64,000 nucleotides of DNA from assembly GCF_014705605.1 (NCBI RefSeq), contig NZ_JACXIZ010000012.1, forward strand, positions 62,001 through 126,000. Direction: 5' to 3'. How positions within the stretch are numbered: position 1 is the first letter of the stretch; the number at the start of each line of letters is the position of its first letter. This document shows positions 17,338 through 25,319 of the stretch, piece after piece. The translations under genes were made by a program, and so were the position numbers. The notes below the pieces were generated by a model. The model saw nothing but the letters and a program-made list of their open reading frames with translations, was not told the DNA's origin and did no database searches. Source of the DNA: Paenibacillus sabuli (GTDB lineage Bacteria > Bacillota > Bacilli > Paenibacillales > Paenibacillaceae).

Positions 17338-18501
17338 ATGGCAAATGTACGCATCGGCATTGTCGGCCTCGGCAATATGGGGACCGGACACGCCAGATAT
17401 TTGATCAAAAATGAAGTGAAAGGCGGCGAATTGGTAGCGGTTGCAGATCCGCGCGAAGATCAACTCGCCTGGGCCAAGGAAGAGCTCGGCGAGCACGTCG
17501 CTCGCTTCGAGACGATGGAGGAGATGATCGCCTCCGGCACGATTGACGGCGTGCTCATCTGCACCCCGCACTATGCCCATCCGGAGCAAGCAGCCAAGGC
17601 GCTCGAGCTCGGCATGCATGTGCTGATCGAGAAACCGGCCGGCGTCTATACCCGCCAGGTGCGCGAGATGAACGAAGCCGCCGCCAAGAGCGACAAGGTA
17701 TTCGGCATCATGTACAACCAGCGCACGAACCCGCTGTACGCCAAGCTGAAGGACCTGATTGCCTCCGGCGAGCTCGGCGAAGTGCGCCGCACGAACTGGA
17801 TCATTACCAACTGGTACCGCCCGCAGAGCTACTATGATTCCGGCGGCTGGCGCGCGACCTGGGCCGGCGAAGGCGGCGGCGTGCTGATCAATCAGGACCC
17901 GCATCAGCTCGACCTGTGGCAATGGACGACCGGCATGATGCCGACGCGCGTGCGCGCCTTCTGCGCCTTCGGCAAGCACCGCAACATCGAGGTCGAGAAC
18001 GACGTCACCGCCTACGTCGAATACGAGAACGGCGCGACCGGCCTGTTCGTGACGTCGACCTACGAGACGCCGGGCACCAACCGCTTCGAGATCACCGGCG
18101 AGCGCGGCAAAATCGTCGTCGAGGACGATCAGATCAAATTCTGGCGGACGCGCGTCTCCGAGACGGAATTCAACGAGACCTTCAAGGGCGGCTTCGGCCA
18201 GCCGGAGTGCTGGAAGTGCGACGTTCCGGTCAAGGGCGGCAACCCGGGGCACAAGGGCATCACCCAGGACTGGGTCAACGCCATTGCGAACGGCACACCG
18301 CTGCTGGCGCCGGGCGAAGAAGGCATCAAGGGGCTGACGCTCTCCAATGCGATGCTGCTGTCGACCTGGACGGACAATTGGGTCGATCTGCCGATCAACG
18401 AGGACCTGTTCTACACGAAGCTGCAGGAGCAGATTGCGGCCTCGCAGTCGAATAAAAAAGCCGACGACTACCAGACGCTCGAGGTCAAAGGCACGCACTG
18501 A
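17338..18501 (+). CDS. Gfo/Idh/MocA-family oxidoreductase
   Basis: This 387-residue dehydrogenase has the Rossmann motif in RIGIVGLGNMGTGHARYL, the EKP motif in HVLIEKPAGVYTR and a C-terminal substrate domain containing GGGVLINQDPHQLDLWQWTTG, with the usual catalytic Asp/His positions. The start follows AAAGGGTG. Together with the paralogue 87 bases downstream and an AraC regulator it forms a probable three-gene operon. Members of this pair type act on keto-glycosides, inositols or aminosugars, but no transporter or hydrolase is adjacent to define the substrate. Confidence 0.92.
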   Translation: MANVRIGIVGLGNMGTGHARYLIKNEVKGGELVAVADPREDQLAWAKEELGEHVARFETMEEMIASGTIDGVLICTPHYAHPEQAAKALELGMHVLIEKPAGVYTRQVREMNEAAAKSDKVFGIMYNQRTNPLYAKLKDLIASGELGEVRRTNWIITNWYRPQSYYDSGGWRATWAGEGGGVLINQDPHQLDLWQWTTGMMPTRVRAFCAFGKHRNIEVENDVTAYVEYENGATGLFVTSTYETPGTNRFEITGERGKIVVEDDQIKFWRTRVSETEFNETFKGGFGQPECWKCDVPVKGGNPGHKGITQDWVNAIANGTPLLAPGEEGIKGLTLSNAMLLSTWTDNWVDLPINEDLFYTKLQEQIAASQSNKKADDYQTLEVKGTH

Positions 18502-18588
18502 TTTATAGAGAGCTATATGTGTGGTGAAAAAGCGCCAGAGTGGCCGAACATTTTCTAAGCACGTGCAATTAAAGGAGGAAGCATTCGA

Positions 18589-19659
18589 ATGAGCAACAAG
18601 GACGGCATGAATTACGCGCCCCAGGGCAAGCCGAACGCAGTCGTGGAAAGCGGCGAGTTCAGCTTCGCGGCGATGGCGCTCGATCACGGGCATATCTACG
18701 GCATGTGCAACGGCCTGACCGAGGCCGGCGCGACGCTGAAGTGGGTATACGATCCCGATCCGGAGAAGGTCCGCCAATTCTGCGACAAATTCCCCGGCGT
18801 GGCGGTCGCCTCCTCCGAGCAGGAGATCCTGCAGGATCCCGAGGTGCGGCTCGTAGCGGCGGCGGCGATCCCGAATCTGCGCGGACCGCTCGGCGTGAAG
18901 GTGATGCAGCACGGCAAGGATTACTTCACCGACAAGACGCCGTTCACCACGCTCGCCCAGCTCGAGGAAGCGAAGGCGACGGCGGCGGCGACCGGACGCA
19001 AGTATATGGTCTACTACAGCGAGCGTCTGCATGTGGAATGCGCCGTGTTCGCCGGACAGCTCGTCCAGGACGGCGCAATCGGCCGCGTCGTGCAGGTGTT
19101 CGGCCTTGGACCTCACCGGCTCAACGCGCCGAGCCGCCCGGGCTGGTTCTTCGAGAAGGAGCAATACGGCGGCATCCTGTGCGACATCGGCAGCCATCAG
19201 ATCGAGCAGTTCCTGTTCTACAGCGGCGCATCCGATGCGCAAGTACTGCATAGCAAGGTCGCCAACTACAACAGCAAGGATTATCCCGAGCTCGAGGACT
19301 ATGGCGATGCGACGCTGCGGGCCGACAACGGCGCGACCAACTACTTCCGCGTCGACTGGCTTACGCCGTCCGGCCTTTCCACTTGGGGCGACGGCCGCAC
19401 ACTGCTGCTCGGGACCGACGGATATATCGAGATGCGCAAGTACGTCGACGTGGCGCGCGGCGGCGGCAACAAGCTGTTCCTGGTCAACGGCGAAGGCGAG
19501 CGCGAGATCGATCTGCAGGGCAAGGTCGGCTATCCGTTCTTCGGCGAGCTGATCCTCGACTGCCTCAATCGGACCGAGATCGCGATGACGCAGGCGCATG
19601 CATTCAAGGCGGGCGAGCTGTGTCTGCGGGCGCAAGAGCAAGCGATCCGCATCGAGTAG
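18589..19659 (+). CDS. Gfo/Idh/MocA-family oxidoreductase, second gene of pair
   Basis: This 356-residue protein has an unusual N-terminus of about 25 residues before the Rossmann core (FAAMALDHGHIYGMCNGLTE), where the usual GxGxxG is replaced. The DKTPFTTLAQLEEA segment stands at the EKP position, with DKT instead of EKP. The substrate domain contains GGILCDIGSHQIEQFL with the catalytic Asp and His. AAGGAGGAAG precedes the ATG. The altered nucleotide motif suggests an atypical cofactor mode, or a partner role for the upstream dehydrogenase. It is followed by an AraC gene after 47 bases. Confidence 0.88.
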   Translation: MSNKDGMNYAPQGKPNAVVESGEFSFAAMALDHGHIYGMCNGLTEAGATLKWVYDPDPEKVRQFCDKFPGVAVASSEQEILQDPEVRLVAAAAIPNLRGPLGVKVMQHGKDYFTDKTPFTTLAQLEEAKATAAATGRKYMVYYSERLHVECAVFAGQLVQDGAIGRVVQVFGLGPHRLNAPSRPGWFFEKEQYGGILCDIGSHQIEQFLFYSGASDAQVLHSKVANYNSKDYPELEDYGDATLRADNGATNYFRVDWLTPSGLSTWGDGRTLLLGTDGYIEMRKYVDVARGGGNKLFLVNGEGEREIDLQGKVGYPFFGELILDCLNRTEIAMTQAHAFKAGELCLRAQEQAIRIE

Positions 19660-19706
19660 CGTCGGAGTCGGGATGGGCGCTGCCCGCCTTGCTGGATCAT
19701 CGCGGC

Positions 19707-20534
19707 ATGCTCGGGTACGCCTACCGCTCCGCGCGGCCGATTCCGCGCGGCACGCTGCACTCGCATTCGTACTATGAGGTGTACTACTTTCACGAAGGCA
19801 AGTGCACCTATCTGATCGGCGACAAGATCTTCGTACTGGCGCCGGGCGATCTGATCGTCATGTACGGCATGACGCTGCACTGCCCCCATACCGACCCGGC
19901 TTATCCGTACGTGCGCACGACGATCCATTTCGAGCCGGCGGGACTCGCGCCGTACCTCGAGTCGCCGTATGCGGTCAATGTGCTGCAGCCCTTCCAGGAG
20001 CTGCGCAACCATCGGCTGCGCCTGCGCGGCGCGGAGAAGGAAGAGGCCGAGCGCATCCTCGCCTTCATGCACAGGCAGCAGCAGCGCCGGGATCGCATCG
20101 GGGACAACCGGATGCGTCTGGCCTTCGCCGATCTGCTGCACTTCATCTACGAGCAGTGCCTGCAGCCGCTGCGGGAGCGGCCCGACCTGCCCTCCGACAA
20201 GGAGAGGACCGTGCAGGAGATGATCTCGTATCTCGAAGCGCACTACGCCGACGATCTCAATCTGGAGACGCTGCAGCGTCATATCCACTTGAGCAAGTCG
20301 TACCTGGCGAAGATCTTCAAGGACGTGACGGGCATCACGATCTTCGAATTCGTCTACCGGCGCCGAATCAATCAGGCCCGCATCCTGTTCCTGTTCGAGC
20401 CGCAGCTGTCGGTGACGGAGGTCGCCTTCCGCGTCGGCTTCAAGCATCTCGCCCACTTCAGCCGCATGTTCAAGCAGCATCTGGGCGTCACGCCCGAGCA
20501 GTACCGCCGCCACCAGCGGCAGCAGGCGGAGTAG
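19707..20534 (+). CDS. AraC-family transcriptional regulator
   Basis: This regulator of about 275 residues has an N-terminal cupin sensor (LHSHSYYEVYYFHEGKCTYL, then LAPGDLIVMYGMTLHCPH). The two C-terminal HTH units contain HLSKSYLAKIFKDVTGITIF and FKHLAHFSRMFKQHLGVTPE. The start is uncertain: the ATG at 19707 has no clear ribosome-binding site, and a TTG at 19689 is also possible. The gene follows the two dehydrogenases closely and probably regulates them. It ends before a repeat-rich intergenic region with a terminator. Confidence 0.85.
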   Translation: MLGYAYRSARPIPRGTLHSHSYYEVYYFHEGKCTYLIGDKIFVLAPGDLIVMYGMTLHCPHTDPAYPYVRTTIHFEPAGLAPYLESPYAVNVLQPFQELRNHRLRLRGAEKEEAERILAFMHRQQQRRDRIGDNRMRLAFADLLHFIYEQCLQPLRERPDLPSDKERTVQEMISYLEAHYADDLNLETLQRHIHLSKSYLAKIFKDVTGITIFEFVYRRRINQARILFLFEPQLSVTEVAFRVGFKHLAHFSRMFKQHLGVTPEQYRRHQRQQAE

Positions 20535-20672
20535 CGAATCGCAGGCAGCGGACGGAGTAGCGGCCCGGTGCCATGAACTGCGATGGTAGGGCGGTCGGGA
20601 CGATTGGGGCAATTGGGCAATTCGAGTGATTCAGGCGATTCATGGCGGGCTGGCGCGGCGATGACACGACGC

Positions 20673-20855
20673 TAACGGACACCAGAGGTCCTTAGAAGCT
20701 ATTTCGCGCACCCGGCCGGCTCTAACGGTCATGAGCGACGCTTAGAAGCCTAAAGTCACTAAAACTTGCCACGTTTGGTGCGCCAAGCGTCTCTCGTGTC
20801 CGTTACACTTCCAAATGGTCCATACAGGCCCGCTAAGCGCCTCTGATGTCCGTTA
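20673..20855. repeat. Four copies of a 23-bp dispersed repeat (two forward, two inverted)
   Basis: Copies lie at 20673-20695 and 20723-20745 (forward) and 20783-20805 and 20833-20855 (reverse). Each is exactly 23 bases; the consensus begins TAACGGACA and ends CGCTTAG. The forward pair and reverse pair could fold into one large hairpin. The remainder of the 482-base gap 20535-21016 holds a terminator and otherwise nothing I recognise. Three more copies occur at 24322-24454. Confidence 0.85.
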
Positions 20856-20894
20856 GAGTGTCAAGCTCGGCCTGTCGTATTGGTCGTATTCGCT

Positions 20895-20937
20895 AAAAAG
20901 CCGCTGGCGGACAACATGTCCGTCAGCGGCTTTTTTT
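20895..20937. terminator. Bidirectional terminator between AraC gene and aldo/keto reductase
   Basis: AAAAAGCCGCTGGCGGAC pairs with GTCCGTCAGCGGCTTTTT with one mismatch across a 5-base loop, and T7 follows. The A-run on the left makes it work on the minus strand as well. The flanking genes are convergent. Confidence 0.88.
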
Positions 20938-21016
20938 GGCTTCCGCGCACCACGCAAGCCGCGGCGCACCACTCATCCAGTAGCATCATGTCCTCGACGC
21001 CCCCTCGAGCGCGCGC

Positions 21017-21967
21017 CTAGCTGACCGCGATTCGCCTAATCTCGTCCAGCGTCTCCTCGCTCAGCTCCGCCTCGGCAGCCGGCAGCACCCCCAGGATATG
21101 ATCCGGCTTGCGCACGCCGACGATCGCGCTCGTCAGCGCCGGGTGCGCCAGGACGTAGGCGACCGCGAGCTGCGGCATCGTGATGCCGTAGCGCTCCGCG
21201 ATGGCCCCCAGCCGCTCCACGCGATCGACATTGGCACGCAGCCCATCGCCGGTGTGCGCCTTGGAGCGGGAGCGCCAGTCGTCTTCATCGAACGTGGTGT
21301 CGTAGCTGTACTTGCCCGAGAGCAGGCCTGACGTCAGCGGGCTGTATGCGACCACGCCGATCCCCTGTTCCTGGCAGAAGGGCAGCACCTGCTCCTCCAC
21401 CGCCGGCCGCAGGATCGAGTACGGCGGCTGCAGCGCGTCGACATGGCGCACTGTGAGCGAGGCTTGCAGCTGTTCGACATTGTAATTGCTGACCCCGACA
21501 TAGCGTACCTTGCCGTCCTGGACCAGCTTCTCCATCGCCCGCATCGTCTCCTCGGCCGGTGCGCCGCTATCCGTATCCGGCCAGTGCATCTGGTAGAGAT
21601 CGATATAGTCGGTGCCGAGCCGCTTCAGCGAAGCCTCCGCCTCGCGCAACACGGAATCGTAAGTCCCGTTCTTGGAGATCTTCCCTTGCTCGCCCCAGAC
21701 GAGTCCGCACTTGGTCGCCAGCACGACGCGGCTCCGATCCGTACCCAGCGCCTGGCCCAGCACGACCTCCGAGTGGCCGAGTCCATAGACCGCGGCCGTA
21801 TCATAAAAGGTCACGCCGGCATCAAGGGCGGCGCGCACGCTCTCCTGCGACTTGAGATCGTCCTGCGCGCCCCAACTGCTGGCCCACCCGGACCCGCCGA
21901 TCGCCCAGGAACCGAAGCCGATGACCGAGATGTCCGGCCCGTTCTTGCCGAGCTTGCGATACTTCAT
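21017..21967 (-). CDS. Aldo/keto reductase
   Basis: This 316-residue NADPH-dependent reductase of the AKR TIM-barrel family shows the catalytic tetrad regions: Asp/Tyr in YDTAAVYGLGHSE, Lys in VVLATKCGLVWG and His in DLYQMHWPD. The C-terminal cofactor region is AIVGVRKPDHI. The ATG at 21967 is preferred; a GTG at 21979 is also open. It is divergent from a second aldo/keto reductase, with palindromic operator-like sites between them. The physiological substrate is unknown. Confidence 0.9.
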   Translation of the reverse strand: MKYRKLGKNGPDISVIGFGSWAIGGSGWASSWGAQDDLKSQESVRAALDAGVTFYDTAAVYGLGHSEVVLGQALGTDRSRVVLATKCGLVWGEQGKISKNGTYDSVLREAEASLKRLGTDYIDLYQMHWPDTDSGAPAEETMRAMEKLVQDGKVRYVGVSNYNVEQLQASLTVRHVDALQPPYSILRPAVEEQVLPFCQEQGIGVVAYSPLTSGLLSGKYSYDTTFDEDDWRSRSKAHTGDGLRANVDRVERLGAIAERYGITMPQLAVAYVLAHPALTSAIVGVRKPDHILGVLPAAEAELSEETLDEIRRIAVS

Positions 21968-22045
21968 ATCCTTCCACACTCCCTCGGTTCGTCATTATCC
22001 TCCATTATAATTAACCAATCCGACCATGAATACAACGGAAAGCAG

Positions 22046-22077
22046 GTATACCAGGTATACTTGAAGTAAGTGCTTAC
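22046..22077. promoter_or_regulatory. Two adjacent operator-like palindromes between divergent reductase genes
   Basis: GTATACCAGGTATAC (22046-22060) is symmetric around its central base. GTAAGTGCTTAC (22066-22077) is a 5-base inverted repeat with a 2-base centre. Both lie in the 186-base divergent region and are plausible repressor sites (GntR- or LacI-like). Confidence 0.5.
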
Positions 22078-22153
22078 ATTTCGTCCCGGTTATCCCTATA
22101 ATGGGAAGGGTATAGATAAAAGCAGGCATACGCGGAACAAGGAGGCGAAAAAA

Positions 22154-23050
22154 ATGGAAAAACGCACCTACGGCAAGACCGGCATGGAGGTGGCCGCGCT
22201 CGGTTTCGGCGGGGCCGAGATCGGCTTCCAGGGCGTCAGCGCGGCAGAGGCCGACCGGCTGCTCGGCAGTGCGCTCGACGCCGGTCTCAACGTCATCGAC
22301 ACTGCGGAGTGCTACGGCAACAGCGAGGAGCTGATCGGCCAGACGGTCGGGCATCGGCGTGACGATTATTACCTGTTCACCAAATGCGGACATGCTGCGG
22401 GCTTCGAGGACCCGGACTGGGAGCCGGCGATGCTGACGCGCAGCATCGACCGCAGCCTGCAGCGGTTGCGCACCGACCGTGTGGATGTCATTCACCTGCA
22501 CAGTTGCTCCGAGGAGCTGCTGCGGCGCGGCGAAGTAATCGAGGTGCTGCAGCAGGCCAAGCAGGCGGGCAAGACGCGCTATATCGGCTACAGCGGCGAC
22601 GGCATGGCAGCCCGCTACGCCGTGCAGAGCGGGCTGTTCGACTCGCTGGAGACCTCGCTGAATATCGCCGACCAGCAGGCGGCGGAGCTGACGCTGCCGC
22701 TGGCCGCAGCGGCGGGCATGGGCGTCGTCGTGAAGCGGCCGATCGCCAATGCCGTCTGGCAGCATGACGCCAAGCCCGACAACGGGTATGTCCAGCCTTA
22801 CTGGGAGCGGCTGCAGCAGCTGAAGTATTCGTTCCTGGAGCGGCCTCTCGCCGAATCGATCGGGACGGCGCTGCGCTTCACACTGTCGATCCCGGGCGTG
22901 CATTGCGCGATCGTCGGCACGAGCAATCCGGACCGCTGGTCGGCCAATGCGCGGCTGCTGGAGGCCGGTCCGCTCACCGCAGGCGAGCTGGAGCAGATGC
23001 GCACGCGCTGGCGCGACGTCGCCGAGGCCGACTGGGTCGGCCAGACTTGA
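22154..23050 (+). CDS. Aldo/keto reductase
   Basis: This 298-residue AKR-family oxidoreductase starts at the ATG at 22154 behind a canonical AAGGAGG; the open frame extends 28 codons further, but without a site. Tetrad regions are NVIDTAECYGNSEE (Asp/Tyr), YYLFTKCGHAAG (Lys) and VDVIHLHSC (His). The C-terminal HCAIVGTSNPDRW is the cofactor-phosphate region. It is followed after 27 bases by a third reductase, forming a probable operon that may be co-regulated with the divergent reductase. Confidence 0.9.
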   Translation: MEKRTYGKTGMEVAALGFGGAEIGFQGVSAAEADRLLGSALDAGLNVIDTAECYGNSEELIGQTVGHRRDDYYLFTKCGHAAGFEDPDWEPAMLTRSIDRSLQRLRTDRVDVIHLHSCSEELLRRGEVIEVLQQAKQAGKTRYIGYSGDGMAARYAVQSGLFDSLETSLNIADQQAAELTLPLAAAAGMGVVVKRPIANAVWQHDAKPDNGYVQPYWERLQQLKYSFLERPLAESIGTALRFTLSIPGVHCAIVGTSNPDRWSANARLLEAGPLTAGELEQMRTRWRDVAEADWVGQT

Positions 23051-23077
23051 GACCATGCGAGAGGAGCACACCCGACT

Positions 23078-24058
23078 ATGACTACTGTACTGCCCTTGCA
23101 GCGACGCGGCATCTCCGATAGCCGGCTGGCGCTGGGCTGTATGTCGCTCGGAGGCGGCTGGAACGATGAACCGATCACGGCGGAACAATTGCGGCAGGGC
23201 CGCGAGACCGTAGAGGCGGCGCTCGAATGCGGCATCACACTGTATGATCACGCGGATGTCTACAAGCACGGCAAAGCCGAGCGCGTCTTCGGACACGCGC
23301 TCAAGGAGCAGCCCGGGCTGCGCGAGCAGATCGTGCTGCAATCCAAGTGCGGCATCCGCTTCCCCGGCGGCGATCGAGCCCCCCACCGCTACGACTTCTC
23401 CGGCGGCCATATCGTCGGCAGCGTAGAGAGCAGCCTGGAGCGGCTCGGCACCGCGTATCTGGACATCCTGCTGCTGCATCGTCCCGATCCGCTACTGGAC
23501 CCGGAGGAGGTCGCCGAGGCGATCCACCGTCTCAAGACCGCAGGCAAGGTGCGCTACTTCGGCGTCTCCAACATGAGCGCCGCTCAGATGCAGCTGCTCC
23601 AGACGTATTGCGACGAGCCCTTGATCGTCAATCAGATGGAGATGAGCCTACTGCAGACCGGATTCGTCGACACGGGCGTGCACATCAATCAGGCAGAAGC
23701 CCGGGACAGCGTCTTCCCGGAGGGGCTAATGGAGCACTGCCGAATGAAGGGCGTCCAGTTGCAAGCCTGGGGCCCGCTGGCCAAGGGGCTGCTGAGCGGC
23801 CGCGACCTGGGCGGACAGCCGGAGCGGGTCGTGCGCACGGCCGAGCTGGTGCGGACGCTGGCGCGCGAGAAGGAGACGGCGCCGGAAGCGATCGTGCTCG
23901 CCTGGCTGCTGCGGCACCCGTCGGCCATACAGCCGGTCATCGGCACCGCCAATCCCGACCGTATCCGCGCATGCGCCCAGGCCGAGCAGGTAGCGCTGAG
24001 CCGCGAGGAGTGGTACATGCTGTACCTCAGCTCGCGCGGCTTGACCAAGATGCCTTGA
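23078..24058 (+). CDS. Aldo/keto reductase (YdhF-type)
   Basis: This 326-residue AKR resembles the E. coli YdhF subgroup: LALGCMSLGGGWND near the start, ITLYDHADVYKHGKAERVFG with the Asp/Tyr, the Lys in LQSKCGIRF, and the His in LDILLLHRPDPLLDPEEV. The C-terminal PVIGTANPDRI is the NADP-binding stretch. A GAGAGGAG site precedes the ATG. It is the second gene of the plus-strand reductase operon and is followed by a repeat-rich intergenic region and a terminator. Confidence 0.9.
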   Translation: MTTVLPLQRRGISDSRLALGCMSLGGGWNDEPITAEQLRQGRETVEAALECGITLYDHADVYKHGKAERVFGHALKEQPGLREQIVLQSKCGIRFPGGDRAPHRYDFSGGHIVGSVESSLERLGTAYLDILLLHRPDPLLDPEEVAEAIHRLKTAGKVRYFGVSNMSAAQMQLLQTYCDEPLIVNQMEMSLLQTGFVDTGVHINQAEARDSVFPEGLMEHCRMKGVQLQAWGPLAKGLLSGRDLGGQPERVVRTAELVRTLAREKETAPEAIVLAWLLRHPSAIQPVIGTANPDRIRACAQAEQVALSREEWYMLYLSSRGLTKMP

Positions 24059-24321
24059 CGAGACAGGCCGGGGCATCTGCGGAGGCAGCGGCGGGCCCGT
24101 ATGCCGGATCGCAGCTTAACGGCATCAACGGTTAACGCCGTAAAAGCTAAACGCCTTTAAAGCGAGCGGCGCGGCGGGAGCCTCCCCGGGTCCCGCCGCG
24201 CGGCGCTTGGCTTATGGCGTTCTTATGGCGTTCGGCGCTTGGCGCTTGGCTTATGGCATATGGCGCTTGGAGACAGTTTCCGGCTCTGTCCGTGCGATCG
24301 GCGAAAAGCCGGCCGATGCTG

Positions 24322-24454
24322 TAATGGACACCAGCGACGCTTAGCGGTCATTTCGGCCACATCCACAGCCCATCACCCCCGCTAAGCGCTCCTGATGACC
24401 GTTACACCTGGAAGGGAGCCAAAAAACGACGCTAAGCGTCTGTCATGTCCATTA
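24322..24454. repeat. Three further copies of the 23-bp dispersed repeat
   Basis: Copies lie at 24322-24344 (forward), 24382-24404 and 24432-24454 (both reverse), in the 670-base gap 24059-24728. That gap also holds GC-rich low-complexity sequence with short iterations of GGCGCTTGGC around 24200-24270 and one terminator. No further gene is apparent. Confidence 0.85.
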
Positions 24455-24584
24455 GGCCAGCGCATCACTCGCTATGTCGGCGCATCACTTGCTATGCTGG
24501 ACGCATGACGCTAGTTGCCTTGATGCTTGACGCGTCACGCCCCGGCGCCGGCCGCCCCTCCCTCCTGCTTCGACCAGACAAAAT

Positions 24585-24619
24585 AAGCTTGCGGGCCCCG
24601 CCAGGCCGGCAAGCTTTTC
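24585..24619 (+). terminator. Terminator distal to the reductase operon
   Basis: AAGCTTGC (24585-24592) pairs with GCAAGCTT (24609-24616), with GC-rich inner pairing, and is followed by TTTCT. It lies 530 bases after the last reductase gene and may belong to an intergenic transcript. Confidence 0.6.
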
Positions 24620-24728
24620 TATACACTAGATATACTCGATACAACATTCTCGATACGTTGAATTGCGTATGATCGACTGCGGCGCAGGCGACTGACGGAT
24701 CGTAGCTTCATCGCGTCGGCTGTCGGCC

Positions 24729-25226
24729 CTAGCGGTTATCAACCTTCTCCGGATAGAGGTCGTGGTTCATCAGCCGATGCTCGGCCATCGCCTCGTACTT
24801 GGTGCCCGGCCGGCCCCAATTGCAGTACGGGTCGATGGAGATGCCGCCGCGCGGCGTGAACTTGCCCCACACCTCGATATAGCGCGGCTCCATGAGCGCG
24901 ATCAGGTCGTTCATGATGATGTTGACGCAGTCTTCGTGGAAGTCGCCGTGGTTGCGGAAGCTGAACAGGTACAGCTTGAGCGCCTTGCTCTCCACCATCC
25001 GCCGATCCGGGATATAGGAGATGTAGAGCGTGGCAAAGTCCGGCTGTCCGGTCATCGGACAGAGGCTCGTGAACTCCGGACAATTGAACTTGACGAAGTA
25101 GTCGCGGCCGGGGTGCTTGTTGTCAAACGCCTCCAGCAGCGCCGGATCATAATTGTACGTGTAAGAGGTGCCCTGGCTGCCCAGATGGGTCACGCCGTGC
25201 AATTCCTCCTGCGATCTTCCGCTCAT
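24729..25226 (-). CDS. queF: NADPH-dependent 7-cyano-7-deazaguanine (preQ0) reductase QueF
   Basis: This protein has 165 residues, the same length as the B. subtilis unimodular QueF. It reduces the nitrile of preQ0 to the amine of preQ1. The catalytic Cys lies in [14 protein letters not shown], and the QueF motif [20 protein letters not shown] follows. AAGGGAGGG precedes the ATG at 25226. It is the last gene of the queC-queD-queE-queF operon, 93 bases after queE. Confidence 0.96.
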   Translation of the reverse strand: MSGRSQEELHGVTHLGSQGTSYTYNYDPALLEAFDNKHPGRDYFVKFNCPEFTSLCPMTGQPDFATLYISYIPDRRMVESKALKLYLFSFRNHGDFHEDCVNIIMNDLIALMEPRYIEVWGKFTPRGGISIDPYCNWGRPGTKYEAMAEHRLMNHDLYPEKVDNR

Positions 25227-25319
25227 CGGCGGTCCCTCCCTTGATGTCGTGAATGCTGCTGCGCCGCGATGCGGCCGCGTACCGGAATCCGGCTGCGTGC
25301 CGCAACGCGGACGCTGCAA

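Noticed and set aside
17222-17404. Small 60-residue frame ahead of the first dehydrogenase of the pair
   Set aside because: It overlaps the dehydrogenase start in another frame and lacks a good ribosome-binding site.
17218-19641. 807-residue open frame on the minus strand
   Set aside because: It lies antisense to two clear dehydrogenase genes and results from high GC at third codon positions; it has no family motif.
20673-20855. Possible CRISPR or att sites
   Set aside because: Copies alternate in orientation and have irregular spacing; no integrase or cas gene is near.
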